A stretch of 64,000 bases of DNA from contig JAYSYZ010000136.1 in the NCBI GenBank assembly GCA_043727195.1, positions 1-64,000 on the forward strand, read 5' to 3'. The translations under genes and the position numbers were made by a program. The notes below the pieces were generated by a model. It was not told the DNA's origin. It made no database searches and saw only the letters and a program-made list of their open reading frames with translations. Position 1 is the stretch's first letter. Each line of letters starts with the position of its first letter. This stretch comes from JAUYQR01 sp043727195 (GTDB lineage: Bacteria > Pseudomonadota > Alphaproteobacteria > Rhodobacterales > Rhodobacteraceae). Below are positions 50,346 to 59,495 of this stretch, piece after piece.

Positions 50346-51086
50346 GTGCCGTTTGACCTCGGGGCGGTCGCGCTTGTCTGGATGGCGGTGGCGATCTTTG
50401 TCGCGGCGTTCGTCCGCGGGTATTCCGGCTTTGGCTATTCCGCGATGGTCATTGCGGCGTCCTCGCTGGTGACCAATCCGCTGAATTTCGTCGCGGTTGT
50501 GGTTATCCTGGAGACAGCGATGTCGCTGCAAGCGGCAAAGGGAGCCGGGCCGGATGTGGACTGGCGCCGGGTCTGGCTGCTGCTGGCCGGCGCAGCGGTT
50601 GGTTTGCCGCTGGGCCTGTGGGTGCTGACCGGGGTCGGAGAGGATACCGCACGGGCGGTCATTTCCGGCTATGTCCTTCTGATGTGCCTGGTCCTGCTGG
50701 CCGGGTGGCGGCTGGCGGGTGAGGTCGGGGGGGCGGGGAACGTTGTCGCGGGACTTGTGTCCGGTCTGGCCAACGCGCCCGGCATGGGGGGTCTGCCCGT
50801 GGCGGCGTTCTTTGCCGCGCAGCCGATGCGGGGGGCGGTGTTCCGAGCGACGCTGATCGCGTATTTCCCGCTGCTCGACCTTTACTCTGCGCCCTTGTAT
50901 TTCTGGGCGGGGCTTGTCACTTGGGATACGCTCTGGGCCTCGCTGATCGCGCTGCCGCTGACGTTCTTTGGCAACTGGCTGGGGGGGCGGCATTTCTTTT
51001 CCACGGACCCGCAGGAGTTTCGCCGTTTTGCGATACTGCTGCTGGCCGGGCTTGCGGGTCTTGGGCTGGTGAAGGCGCTGGTCTGA
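50346..51086 (+). CDS. Sulfite exporter of the TauE/SafE family
   Basis: Inner-membrane exporter of 246 residues with about seven or eight hydrophobic segments. The family block AAFVRGYSGFGYSAMVIA lies in the first segment, and LVSGLANAPGMGGLPVAAFF is the internal repeat of it. Start GTG 50346, with GGGGAGGAGG just upstream. Position between xsc and soeABC supports export of sulfite released by Xsc. The ackA start shares one base with its stop (TGATG). Confidence 0.88.
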   Translation: MPFDLGAVALVWMAVAIFVAAFVRGYSGFGYSAMVIAASSLVTNPLNFVAVVVILETAMSLQAAKGAGPDVDWRRVWLLLAGAAVGLPLGLWVLTGVGEDTARAVISGYVLLMCLVLLAGWRLAGEVGGAGNVVAGLVSGLANAPGMGGLPVAAFFAAQPMRGAVFRATLIAYFPLLDLYSAPLYFWAGLVTWDTLWASLIALPLTFFGNWLGGRHFFSTDPQEFRRFAILLLAGLAGLGLVKALV

Positions 51087-52150
51087 TGTGGCTGGTGGTC
51101 AATTCCGGTTCGTCTTCGGTGAAGCTGGCGGCGTTTGATGACGGGCTGGCCGAGGTTGCGCGGGCGCAGGTTTCGGAGATCGCTGCGGGGGGCCATGCCG
51201 AGGCGCTGGCTGCGGGGTTGGCGCGGGCCGGGGTTGCGGTTGGCGATCTGACCGCGGCGGCGCATCGGGTGGTGCATGGCGGGGCGGGGCTGGTCAGCAC
51301 TTGCCGGGTGACCGAGGCAGTGCTGGCGGCGATCGAGGCTTGCGTGCCCCTGGCACCGCTGCACAACCCGGCGAATGTAATGGGCATACGGGCGGTGGCG
51401 GCGCTGGCCCCTGACCTGCCGCAGTATGCAAGCTTTGACACCGCGTTTCACGCGACCAACCCCGAGGTGGCGGTGACCTATGCCCTGCCACTGGCGGAAC
51501 GGGAGCGGGGCCTCCGGCGCTATGGGTTTCACGGGATCAGTTATGCGGCGCTCGTGCGGGTCCTGGCCGCGCGGGGGCATCTGCCGCGCCGCTTGCTGGC
51601 CTGCCATCTGGGAAACGGGGCGTCGCTGTGCGCGATCCGCGAGGGGCGATCGGAGGCGACGACGATGGGATATTCACCGCTGGACGGGTTGACGATGGGC
51701 ACGCGGGCGGGGGCGATCGACGGCAATGCCGTCTTGCGGCTGGCCGAGGTGCATGGGGTAGCGGGGGCGTCGCGCATCCTGAACCGCGAAAGCGGCTTGC
51801 TGGCGCTTGGCGGGTCGAACGACATGCGGCGTCTGGGGGCCGATAGCTTTGCCGTGGCGCATTTTACCTATTGGGCGGTGCGGCACGCGGGCAGCATGGC
51901 GGCGGCGATGGGGGGCCTTGATGCGGTGGCCTTTACCGGTGGCATGGGCGAGAATGACGCAAGGGTGCGGGCGGGCATGATTGCGGGGCTTGGCTACCTT
52001 GGCGCGGTTGTGGATGGGGCTGCAAATGCGCAGAATGCCGGGATGATCCATGCCGCGTCATCTTCTGTCGCGATCTGGACAGTTGCGGCAGAGGAAGAGC
52101 GCCAGATTGCATCTGAGGCGCAGGCCGTCAGGGCCGGGGAGGGCGCGTGA
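51086..52150 (+). CDS. ackA: Acetate kinase
   Basis: Interconverts acetyl phosphate plus ADP and acetate plus ATP. Start set at ATG 51086 (MWLVVNSGSSSVKLAAF), sharing a base with the exporter stop. 354 residues, shorter than the usual 395-400. Motifs are intact: VNSGSSSVKL, AAHRVVHGG, FDTAFHATNP, YGFHGISYAAL, CHLGNGASLCAIREG, TMGTRAGAID and FTGGMGEND. Next to xsc it could convert the acetyl phosphate from taurine directly into ATP, whereas related clusters more often carry pta. The stop overlaps the soeA GTG start. Confidence 0.95.
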   Translation: MWLVVNSGSSSVKLAAFDDGLAEVARAQVSEIAAGGHAEALAAGLARAGVAVGDLTAAAHRVVHGGAGLVSTCRVTEAVLAAIEACVPLAPLHNPANVMGIRAVAALAPDLPQYASFDTAFHATNPEVAVTYALPLAERERGLRRYGFHGISYAALVRVLAARGHLPRRLLACHLGNGASLCAIREGRSEATTMGYSPLDGLTMGTRAGAIDGNAVLRLAEVHGVAGASRILNRESGLLALGGSNDMRRLGADSFAVAHFTYWAVRHAGSMAAAMGGLDAVAFTGGMGENDARVRAGMIAGLGYLGAVVDGAANAQNAGMIHAASSSVAIWTVAAEEERQIASEAQAVRAGEGA

Positions 52151-54927
52151 ACGACCAGCCAAGGATTGATCTGTCACCCCCGGTGTCGGACGAGGTGCGC
52201 CGCACCACCTGCTACATGTGCGCCTGCCGCTGCGGGATCAACGTGCATCTGAAAAGCGGCAAGGTGAGTTATATCGAGGGCAACCGGGATCATCCGATCA
52301 ACAAGGGTGTTCTTTGCGCCAAGGGGGCGGCGGGGATCATGCAGATCACTGCGCCCTCGCGACTGCGCAAGCCGCTCAGGCGGGTGGGGCCGCGCGGATC
52401 GGGGGCTTTCGAGGAAATCTCGTGGGACGAGGCTTTGGCGACGGCGGTGTCCTGGATGAAGCCGCTGAGGGAGACGGCGCCGGAAAAGCTGGCATTCTTC
52501 ACCGGGCGGGATCAGTCGCAGTCCTTGACCGGCTGGTGGGCGCAGGCATTCGGTACACCGAACTATGCGGCGCACGGCGGGTTCTGCAGCGTGAACATGG
52601 CTGCGGCCGGCATCTACACCATCGGCGGGGCGTTCTGGGAGTTCGGTCAGCCCGATTGGGATCATACCAAGCTGTTCGTGATGTTCGGCGTGGCGGAGGA
52701 CCATGACAGCAATCCGATCAAGATCGGTTTGGGTCGGCTGAAGGAGCGGGGGGCGCGGGTGATTTCGGTGAACCCGATCCGCACCGGCTATTCCGCCGTG
52801 GCGGACGACTGGATCGGGATCACTCCGGGGACGGATGGGTTGCTGATCCTGAGCCTGATCCACTGCCTGCTGGAGGCGGGGAAGGTCGATCTGCACTACC
52901 TTGCGCAGTTCACCAATGCGGGGCTTTTGGTGAACGCGGCGGAGGGGGCAGAGAAGGGGCTGTTCGCGCGCAATGCCGAAAGCCAGCCTTTCGTGATCGA
53001 CAAGACCACGCAGCACCCGGCGGCATGGGATGGCAAAGGGGTGGAGCCTGATCTGGGCGCGGTCTGGCAGGGCAACCGGACGGTGTTCCAGCATATGGCC
53101 GAGATGTATCTGGCACCGGACTATGCTCCCGAAGCGGTGGCTGCGCGGTGTGGGGTCAGCGCTTTGCGCATTCGTCAGTTGGCGGCGGAACTGGCCTCGG
53201 TGGCGTTTGATCAGGCGATCGTGCTGGACCAGCCTTGGACGGATTTCCGGGGGAACGCGCATCCCAACATGCCGGGGCGGCCGGTCAGTTTTCACGCGAT
53301 GCGGGGGATTTCGGCGCATTCCAACGGGTTTCAGACGGCGCGGGCGCTGCATCTGTTGCAGATCGTGCTGGGCACGGTGGAGGTGCCGGGCGGCTACCGG
53401 CTTAAGCCGCCGTATCCGAAGCCAGTCGAGGCGCATCCGACGCCGAACTTTGTGACCACGCCGGGCAAACCGCTGTCGGGCCCGCATCTGGGCTATGTCC
53501 GGGGGCCGGAAAACTTGTGCTTGCTGCCCGATGGCAGCCCTGCGCGGATCGACAAGGCGTTCTCGTGGGAGAACCCGATGTCTGCGCATGGGATGATGCA
53601 TATGGTGATCCCCAACGCGCATGCGGGCGACCCGTACCGGATCGACACGCTGTTTATGTATATGGCGAACATGTCGTGGAATTCGTCGATGAACACGGCG
53701 TCGGTGATGGAGATGCTGACCGCAAAGGATGGCGACGACTACGTCATCCCGCGCATCATCTACTCCGATGCCTATGCGTCGGAAATGGTGGCCTACGCCG
53801 ATCTGATCCTGCCCGATACCACATATCTGGAGCGGCATGACTGCATCAGCCTTCTCGACCGCCCGATCAGCGAACCCGATGCGGCGGGCGACAGCATCCG
53901 CTGGCCGGTGGTGGAGCCGGACCGCGATGTGCGGGGGTTCCAGTCGGTGCTTCTGGACCTTGGCGCGCGGCTGGGCTTGCCGGGGATGGTGCATGAGGAT
54001 GGGACGGCGAAGTTCAGGGACTATGCCGACTATATCGTCAGCCACCAGCGCCGACCGGGCGTAGGGCCGCTGATCGGGTTTCGTGGCAATGGCCAGGATA
54101 TAGGGCGCGGCGCGCCGAACCCGGGCCAGATGGACCGCTACATCGAAAACGGCGGGTTCTTTCAGGCGCATGTGCCGGAAGAGGCGCGGTATTACAAACC
54201 ATGGAATGCGGCTTACCAGGACTGGGCTGTCGCCACGAGCTTCTATGAGGCGCCGCAGCCCTACCTTTTCAACATCTGGTCAGAGCCGATGCGCAAATTC
54301 CAGCTAGCCGCCGAGGGGCACGGGCCCATCCAGCCGCCGGATCATCTGCGCGAGCGGTTGAAGCGCGCGATGCATCCCTTGCCGGTCTGGTATCCGCCGT
54401 TCGGCGATGACGAGGCGGCGGGCTGGGGCTATCCGCTGCACGCGCTGACGCAGCGACCAATGGACATGTATCATTCCTGGGGGTCGCAAAATGCCTGGCT
54501 GCGGCAGATCAGGGGGAAGAATTTCCTGTATCTGCCAACGAAAATCTGGGAGGCGGAGGGCTTTCAGCCGGGCGACTACGCGCGGGTGATCTCGCCCAAT
54601 GGCGGGATCACAGTGCCGGTCGCACATATGGCGGCGCTGAACGAAAATACCGTGTGGACGTGGAATGCAATCGGCAAACGCAAGGGGGCCTGGGCACTGG
54701 ACGAGGCAGCACCGGAGGCGGTGGAGGGGTTCTTGCTGAACCATCTGATATCTGAATTGTTGCCCGCCAAGGGGGACGGGCACCGCTATTCGAATTCCGA
54801 TCCGGTGACCGGGCAGGCGGCGTGGTTCGATCTGAGGGTCCGGATCGAGAGGGTGGGGCCGCGCGACCATTCCGATCCTGCGTTTCCGCCGATCAGCCGG
54901 GTGGTGCCGGAGGGGGGTCGCCGATGA
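52147..54927 (+). CDS. soeA: SoeA-type sulfite dehydrogenase catalytic subunit (molybdopterin oxidoreductase)
   Basis: DMSO-reductase-family subunit oxidising sulfite to sulfate. 926 residues. The N-terminal 4Fe-4S site is TTCYMCACRCGINVHLKSG with the fourth Cys in INKGVLCAKG. Later blocks: ISWDEALATAVSWM, FFTGRDQSQSLTGWW, GGFCSVNMAAAGIYT, LPDTTYLERHD and the C-terminal molydopterin-dinucleotide domain. There is no Tat signal, consistent with the cytoplasm-facing SoeABC complex of Allochromatium. Start GTG 52147 overlaps ackA (GTGA). Confidence 0.93.
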   Translation: MNDQPRIDLSPPVSDEVRRTTCYMCACRCGINVHLKSGKVSYIEGNRDHPINKGVLCAKGAAGIMQITAPSRLRKPLRRVGPRGSGAFEEISWDEALATAVSWMKPLRETAPEKLAFFTGRDQSQSLTGWWAQAFGTPNYAAHGGFCSVNMAAAGIYTIGGAFWEFGQPDWDHTKLFVMFGVAEDHDSNPIKIGLGRLKERGARVISVNPIRTGYSAVADDWIGITPGTDGLLILSLIHCLLEAGKVDLHYLAQFTNAGLLVNAAEGAEKGLFARNAESQPFVIDKTTQHPAAWDGKGVEPDLGAVWQGNRTVFQHMAEMYLAPDYAPEAVAARCGVSALRIRQLAAELASVAFDQAIVLDQPWTDFRGNAHPNMPGRPVSFHAMRGISAHSNGFQTARALHLLQIVLGTVEVPGGYRLKPPYPKPVEAHPTPNFVTTPGKPLSGPHLGYVRGPENLCLLPDGSPARIDKAFSWENPMSAHGMMHMVIPNAHAGDPYRIDTLFMYMANMSWNSSMNTASVMEMLTAKDGDDYVIPRIIYSDAYASEMVAYADLILPDTTYLERHDCISLLDRPISEPDAAGDSIRWPVVEPDRDVRGFQSVLLDLGARLGLPGMVHEDGTAKFRDYADYIVSHQRRPGVGPLIGFRGNGQDIGRGAPNPGQMDRYIENGGFFQAHVPEEARYYKPWNAAYQDWAVATSFYEAPQPYLFNIWSEPMRKFQLAAEGHGPIQPPDHLRERLKRAMHPLPVWYPPFGDDEAAGWGYPLHALTQRPMDMYHSWGSQNAWLRQIRGKNFLYLPTKIWEAEGFQPGDYARVISPNGGITVPVAHMAALNENTVWTWNAIGKRKGAWALDEAAPEAVEGFLLNHLISELLPAKGDGHRYSNSDPVTGQAAWFDLRVRIERVGPRDHSDPAFPPISRVVPEGGRR

Positions 54928-55661
54928 CGATGCTGCCTGCGGCGACAGTGAAAAAACTGGGTCTGGTAATCGACCTTGATACCTGTGTCGGGTGCCATGC
55001 CTGCGTGACTGCCTGCAAGGGGTGGAACGATCAGGGCTACGGGGTGCCACTGTCGGACCAAAATCCCTATGGGGCGGCGCCGTCGGGCACGTTCCTGAAC
55101 CGTGTTCATAGCTATCAGGTGCAACCTGCTGATCAGGCGCCACAAATCGTCAACTTCCCTCGATCCTGCCTGCATTGCGATGATGCACCTTGCGTCACCG
55201 TCTGCCCGACCGGGGCCAGCTACAAGCGGGCCGAAGACGGGATCGTGCTGGTCAACGAGGATGCCTGCATAGGTTGCGGCCTGTGCGCCTGGGCCTGCCC
55301 ATACGGCGCGCGCGAGATGGATGGCGATGCCGGGGTAATGAAGAAATGCACGTTGTGTGTCGACCGCATTTACAACGACAACCTGCCCGAAGTTGACCGC
55401 GAACCTGCCTGCGTCCGCACCTGCCCGACCGGCGCGCGGCATTTCGGCAATCTTGGCGATCCCGACAGCGATGTCAGCCGGCTGGTCGCGGCGCGCGGCG
55501 GCTATGACCTGATGCCCGAGATGGGGACGCGGCCCGTGAACAAATATCTGCCGCCGCGCGCCAAGGACCGGCCGGATCAGGCAAGCCTGCTGGCCCCGCT
55601 TCTCGACATCAGGGTCACCGGGTTTGCCGGGTGGCTGGACAAGATGCTGGGGAAAATCTGA
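54924..55661 (+). CDS. soeB: SoeB-type iron-sulfur subunit
   Basis: Electron-transfer subunit carrying four [4Fe-4S] clusters, with Cys groups in DTCVGCHACVTACKGWN, SCLHCDDAPCVTVCPTGA, EDACIGCGLCAWACPYGA and KKCTLCVDRI...CVRTCPTGA. 245 residues. Start set at ATG 54924 (MTMLPAATVKKLG), overlapping the soeA stop as ATGA. It passes electrons from SoeA to the membrane subunit SoeC. Confidence 0.95.
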   Translation: MTMLPAATVKKLGLVIDLDTCVGCHACVTACKGWNDQGYGVPLSDQNPYGAAPSGTFLNRVHSYQVQPADQAPQIVNFPRSCLHCDDAPCVTVCPTGASYKRAEDGIVLVNEDACIGCGLCAWACPYGAREMDGDAGVMKKCTLCVDRIYNDNLPEVDREPACVRTCPTGARHFGNLGDPDSDVSRLVAARGGYDLMPEMGTRPVNKYLPPRAKDRPDQASLLAPLLDIRVTGFAGWLDKMLGKI

Positions 55662-56534
55662 ATGCATCCGGCACCATCGGTCATCGTGTTTTCGGTGCTG
55701 TCGGGGATCGGGTTCGGGTACCTGGCGTTTTTGGGTCTTGGGGTGGTGCTGCCGTCGGGCTGGACGGCGTTTTTCCTGTGGGGGTTGGGCTACGCCTTGG
55801 CGGTGGCTGGCCTGATGGCCGCGACGTTCCACCTTGGCAACCCGCAACGGGCGCTGAAGGCGTTCAGCCAATGGCGGACAAGCTGGTTGAGCCGTGAGGC
55901 CTGGGCTTCGGTCGCGGCATTGGTGACGCTCGCGCCAACGGCGCTTTCGGATTGGCTGGGTTTGGGCTGGCCGCGCGGGATCGGCTTGGTGGGGGCGGTG
56001 CTGGCGCTGGGCACGGTATTCGCCACCGCGATGATCTATGCGCAAATCAGGGCGGTGCCGCGCTGGCATCACTGGATCACGCCGGTGATGTTTCTGGGTT
56101 TCGCGGTGACCGGGGCCGCGATTCTGGCAGGGCAAGCGTGGGCCGTGCCACTGTCGCTTGTGCTGGCAGGGGTGCTGCTGGCGGTTTGGCGCATCGGCGA
56201 CGGGCAGTTTGCGCGGGCGGGCGCGACGCTGGGCACGGCGACGGGACTGGGGCGGATCGGTACGCCCGAGGTGTTCGAACTGCCGCATACCGGCGGAAAC
56301 TACCTCATGCGCGAGATGATTTTCGTCGTCGGTCGCAAGCATGCGGCAAAGCTGCGGGGCATTGCGCTGATCTTCGTGACAGTGCTGCCAGCGGCACTGC
56401 TTTTCGCGCTGCCCGGTGTTTGGGCAATCGGATCGGCGGCGGGGTGCCACCTGATCGGGGCATTCGCCGCACGCTGGCTGTTCTTTGCCGAAGCCGAGCA
56501 TGTTGTGGGGCTTTACTACGGGGCACGCGGATGA
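55662..56534 (+). CDS. soeC: SoeC-type membrane anchor (DmsC family)
   Basis: Polytopic membrane subunit that anchors SoeAB and passes electrons to quinone. 290 residues, about eight hydrophobic segments beginning with SVIVFSVLSGIGFGYLAFLG. Family blocks seen are TFHLGNPQRALKAFSQWRTS, WLSREAW, MIYAQIRAVPRWHHW and AARWLFFAEAEHVVGLYYG. ATG 55662 follows the soeB stop directly. Confidence 0.92.
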   Translation: MHPAPSVIVFSVLSGIGFGYLAFLGLGVVLPSGWTAFFLWGLGYALAVAGLMAATFHLGNPQRALKAFSQWRTSWLSREAWASVAALVTLAPTALSDWLGLGWPRGIGLVGAVLALGTVFATAMIYAQIRAVPRWHHWITPVMFLGFAVTGAAILAGQAWAVPLSLVLAGVLLAVWRIGDGQFARAGATLGTATGLGRIGTPEVFELPHTGGNYLMREMIFVVGRKHAAKLRGIALIFVTVLPAALLFALPGVWAIGSAAGCHLIGAFAARWLFFAEAEHVVGLYYGARG

Positions 56535-57892
56535 ACCTGACGGCGTTCAAGGCCTATGATGTGCGCGGACGGCTGGGGGTGGACATTGACGCCGGGATCG
56601 TGCGGCGTATCGCTTGGGCTTTCGCGGTAGAGACGGGTGCAGCCAGCGTCGTGCTGGCGCGCGACTGCCGGATAAGCTCGCCCGAACTGGCCGAGGCGGT
56701 GGCGGCGGGGCTGGCGGCGGCGGGGGCCGAGGTGCTGGACCTTGGCCTTGCCGGGACGGAGGAGATGTATTTCGCGGTGGCGCATCTGGGCGCGGGCGGC
56801 GGGATCATGGTCACAGCCTCGCATAACCCGATGGATTACAATGGGTTGAAATTGGTCGGACCGGGATCGGTGCCGCTGGCGGATACGGTTTTTGGCGCAG
56901 TCAGGGCGCGGGCCGAGGACGAATCTGGTCCGGCATATGGGCCTGGGGGCGCACGCCGTGACGTAGCGCAGGTGCGGGCGGATTATATTGCGCGGGTGCT
57001 GGGCTTTGTGGAACCGGCGCAGTTCCGCCCGTTGCATGTGTTGATCAATACGGGCAATGGCGCGGCAGGTCCGACCTTTGACCGGCTGGCCGAAGGACTG
57101 GCGGCGCGGGGCATACCGCTGCGCTTTACCCGGATGTTTCACGACCCGGACGGGCGTTTTCCTAACGGCATTCCGAATCCGTTGTTACCGGAAAATCAAC
57201 CGGTGACGGCCGCAGCGGTGCGCGCGGCGGACGCTGATCTGGGCGTGGCGTTTGATGGCGATTTTGACCGCTGTTTCCTGTTTGACGCCGATGGTGGCTT
57301 TGTTGCCGGAGAATATGTCGTGGCGCTGCTGGCGGCGGCTTTCCTGGCCAAGGAGCCGGGGGCGACGATCGTGCAGGACCCCCGGGTGATCTGGGCGACG
57401 GCGGATGTGGTGGCGCGGGGTGGGGGGCGCGCGGTGCTGGCGCGGACCGGGCATGTCTACCTGAAGGCGGCGCTGCGGCGCGAAGGTGCGGTCTACGGTG
57501 GCGAGATGTCGGCGCATCATTATTTCCGCGATTTCATGTGCTGCGACAGCGGGATGATCCCTTGGCTGCTGGTGGCCGAACTGATGGGGCGGACGGGGCA
57601 AGGGCTGGCTGATCTGGTGGCATCGCTGCGCACGGACTTTCCGTCGTCGGGTGAGATCAATTTCCGGGTGGGCGATGCGGCGGCGGCGGTGGCACGCGTC
57701 GAGCGGGCACTGGGGCCGCTGGCGCGGGCGCGGGATGAAACCGATGGGCTGAGCCTCGATTTCGAAAGTTGGCGGTTGAATTTGCGCAGCTCAAACACCG
57801 AACCCCTGCTGCGCCTGAATGTCGAGGCACGGGACGATGCGGCGCTGGTCAAGCAGGCCGTGGCGCGGGTGACGGCTCTGATCACCGGATGA
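56531..57892 (+). CDS. Phosphomannomutase / phosphoglucomutase
   Basis: Alpha-D-phosphohexomutase converting mannose-6-phosphate to mannose-1-phosphate (possibly also glucose phosphates). 453 residues. Phosphoserine loop VTASHNPMDYNGLK, metal loop FDGDFDRCFLFD, sugar loop GGEMSAHHYF and phosphate loop LRSSNTEPLLRL are all intact. ATG 56531 overlaps the soeC stop (ATGA), placing a sugar mutase at the end of the taurine/sulfite transcript. This makes no obvious pathway sense; its product suits ManC at 13 kb. Confidence 0.93.
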   Translation: MNLTAFKAYDVRGRLGVDIDAGIVRRIAWAFAVETGAASVVLARDCRISSPELAEAVAAGLAAAGAEVLDLGLAGTEEMYFAVAHLGAGGGIMVTASHNPMDYNGLKLVGPGSVPLADTVFGAVRARAEDESGPAYGPGGARRDVAQVRADYIARVLGFVEPAQFRPLHVLINTGNGAAGPTFDRLAEGLAARGIPLRFTRMFHDPDGRFPNGIPNPLLPENQPVTAAAVRAADADLGVAFDGDFDRCFLFDADGGFVAGEYVVALLAAAFLAKEPGATIVQDPRVIWATADVVARGGGRAVLARTGHVYLKAALRREGAVYGGEMSAHHYFRDFMCCDSGMIPWLLVAELMGRTGQGLADLVASLRTDFPSSGEINFRVGDAAAAVARVERALGPLARARDETDGLSLDFESWRLNLRSSNTEPLLRLNVEARDDAALVKQAVARVTALITG

Positions 57893-57916
57893 CGTTAAAA
57901 CCTCGCCTATAAACTT

Positions 57917-57927
57917 CGCAAGTTGCG
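57917..57927. promoter_or_regulatory. Short palindrome in the ureD upstream region
   Basis: CGCAAGTTGCG is an 11 bp palindrome around a central base, 107 bp before the ureD start in the 141 bp gap after the phosphomannomutase. AAACTTCGCAA, which overlaps its left half, recurs exactly at 62976-62986, just ahead of ureE. It may be part of the urease promoter, but the evidence is thin. Confidence 0.35.
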
Positions 57928-58033
57928 TAAGAAATCAGCAAATCGCGCGCGGTCAACCGGACCCAAGGGGGCGCGTGGAAGGTCAGGATTGTCACATCGT
58001 CCTTGCCGCCGGGAAGGTGGCTGGGGGAGCGTT

Positions 58034-58849
58034 ATGACCGTCATGCAGCCAATACCGCCAATGCAACGCGCTAAGGGAGACGCCTTGGTTGAGCTTGCCT
58101 GCCGGGACGGTGCGGCATTGTTGCGGCGTCTGCGGCAGGAAGGGTCGGCCAAGGCCATTCTGCCCGTTGCGGGACCGGTGCCCGAGGTAGTGTTTCTGAA
58201 CACGTCTGGCGGGCTTACGGCGGGGGATCGGCTGCGCTTTGGGCTGATGCTGGATGGCGGGCGGGCGGTGGCCACCACCCAGACCGCGGAACGCGCATAC
58301 CGGGCCGAAGGCGGGGTGGCGCGGATGGAGGTGCAGCTGTCAGTCGGTCAGGGGGGCTGGCTGGACTGGCTGCCGCAGGAAACGATCCTTTTCGAAGGAT
58401 CAAAACTGGAACGCCGGACGGTCATTGACCTAGCCGAGGCCGCAGGCTGCCTTGCGCTGGAGGCGGTTGTGCTGGGCCGCGCGGCGATGGGCGAGACTGT
58501 GAGGCGGGTTCATTTCCGCGACCGGCGGGACATCTTGCGCGCGGGGGTGCCCCTGTCGGTGGAGCCTCTGGCCCTGACCGATGCGGCGCTGCGGGCAGGA
58601 CCGGCGGGTCTGGGCGGCGCACGGGCCTTTGCAACGGTGGTGATGGTGGCAGATCGGTTGGCCGACATTCTTGCGCCCTTGCGGGGCGTGCTGGACGAGC
58701 CGGGTGTCGATGCGGCGGCATCGGCCTTCGACGGCAAGCTGGTGGTGCGGATGCTGGCGGTGGACGGTTGGCCCTTGCGGCGGCAGATCGTGCGGGTGCT
58801 TGCGGTGATGCGGGCGGGGCGTCCGCTGCCGCGCGTCTGGCAGATGTGA
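58034..58849 (+). CDS. ureD: Urease accessory protein UreD
   Basis: Scaffold on which UreF and UreG load nickel into urease. Start set at ATG 58034 (MTVMQPIPPMQRAKG), with GGGGGAG upstream. 271 residues. Seen: LPVAGPVPEVVFLNTSGGL, TAGDRLRFGLMLDGG, ATTQTAERAYRAEGG, LDWLPQETILFEGSKLER and ALEAVVLGRAAMGE. First gene of the operon ureD-A-B-(three genes)-C-E-F. Confidence 0.95.
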   Translation: MTVMQPIPPMQRAKGDALVELACRDGAALLRRLRQEGSAKAILPVAGPVPEVVFLNTSGGLTAGDRLRFGLMLDGGRAVATTQTAERAYRAEGGVARMEVQLSVGQGGWLDWLPQETILFEGSKLERRTVIDLAEAAGCLALEAVVLGRAAMGETVRRVHFRDRRDILRAGVPLSVEPLALTDAALRAGPAGLGGARAFATVVMVADRLADILAPLRGVLDEPGVDAAASAFDGKLVVRMLAVDGWPLRRQIVRVLAVMRAGRPLPRVWQM

Positions 58850-58856
58850 GGGTGCA

Positions 58857-59171
58857 ATGAATCTGACGCCACGTGAAAAGGATAAACTTCTGGTCAGCCT
58901 TGCGGCGATGGTTGCGCGCGGCCGGCTGGCGCGCGGCGTAAAGCTGAACCACCCCGAAGCGATTGCTCTGATCAGCGATTTCGTCGTCGAGGGCGCGCGG
59001 GATGGGCGCAGCGTTGCCGATCTGATGGAAGCCGGGGCGCATGTGATCACCGCCGAACAGTGCATGGACGGCATCGCGTCAATGATCCATTCCGTGCAGG
59101 TAGAGGCGACATTTCCCGATGGCACAAAGCTGGTTACCGTTCACCACCCGATCCGCGAGGGGTGGTCATGA
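58857..59171 (+). CDS. ureA: Urease gamma subunit
   Basis: Small structural subunit of the trimeric urease (separate A, B, C chains). Start ATG 58857 (MNLTPREKDKLLVSLAAMVA). 104 residues against the usual 100, with HPEAIALISDFVVEGARDG, ADLMEAGAHVITAEQCMDG and TVHHPIREGWS. The extra residues are at the C terminus. Its stop overlaps the ureB start. Confidence 0.97.
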   Translation: MNLTPREKDKLLVSLAAMVARGRLARGVKLNHPEAIALISDFVVEGARDGRSVADLMEAGAHVITAEQCMDGIASMIHSVQVEATFPDGTKLVTVHHPIREGWS

Positions 59172-59473
59172 TACCGGGAGAGATCTTTCCGATGGCCGGC
59201 GATATCGTGCTGAACGAAGGCGCCGATGTGACGGTGCTGATGGTGGCCAATACCGGCGACCGCCCGGTGCAGGTGGGCAGCCACTACCATTTCGCCGAAA
59301 CCAACCCGGGGCTGGAGTTCGACCGCGTGGCGGCGCGGGGCAAGAGGCTTGATATCGCTGCAGGCACGGCGGTACGGTTCGAACCTGGGCAGCGCCGCGA
59401 AGTGCGCCTTGTGCCCTATGCCGGGGACCGCAAGGTTTACGGCTTTAACCGACAGATCATGGGTCCGTTGTGA
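59168..59473 (+). CDS. ureB: Urease beta subunit
   Basis: Structural subunit of 101 residues. Start ATG 59168 overlaps the ureA stop (ATGA). Seen: IPGEIFPMAGDIVLNEGA, NTGDRPVQVGSHYHFAETN, AARGKRLDIAAGTAVRFEPG and VYGFNRQIMGPL. In most relatives ureC follows directly; here ureC starts about 1.56 kb later, after three unrelated genes. Confidence 0.97.
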   Translation: MIPGEIFPMAGDIVLNEGADVTVLMVANTGDRPVQVGSHYHFAETNPGLEFDRVAARGKRLDIAAGTAVRFEPGQRREVRLVPYAGDRKVYGFNRQIMGPL

Positions 59474-59495
59474 CCCCGCCATCAGGGAGACTACC

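Noticed and set aside
52174..54171. A 665-codon minus-strand frame over soeA
   Set aside because: The plus strand encodes a complete molybdopterin oxidoreductase; the antisense frame is His/Arg/Pro-rich without any motif.
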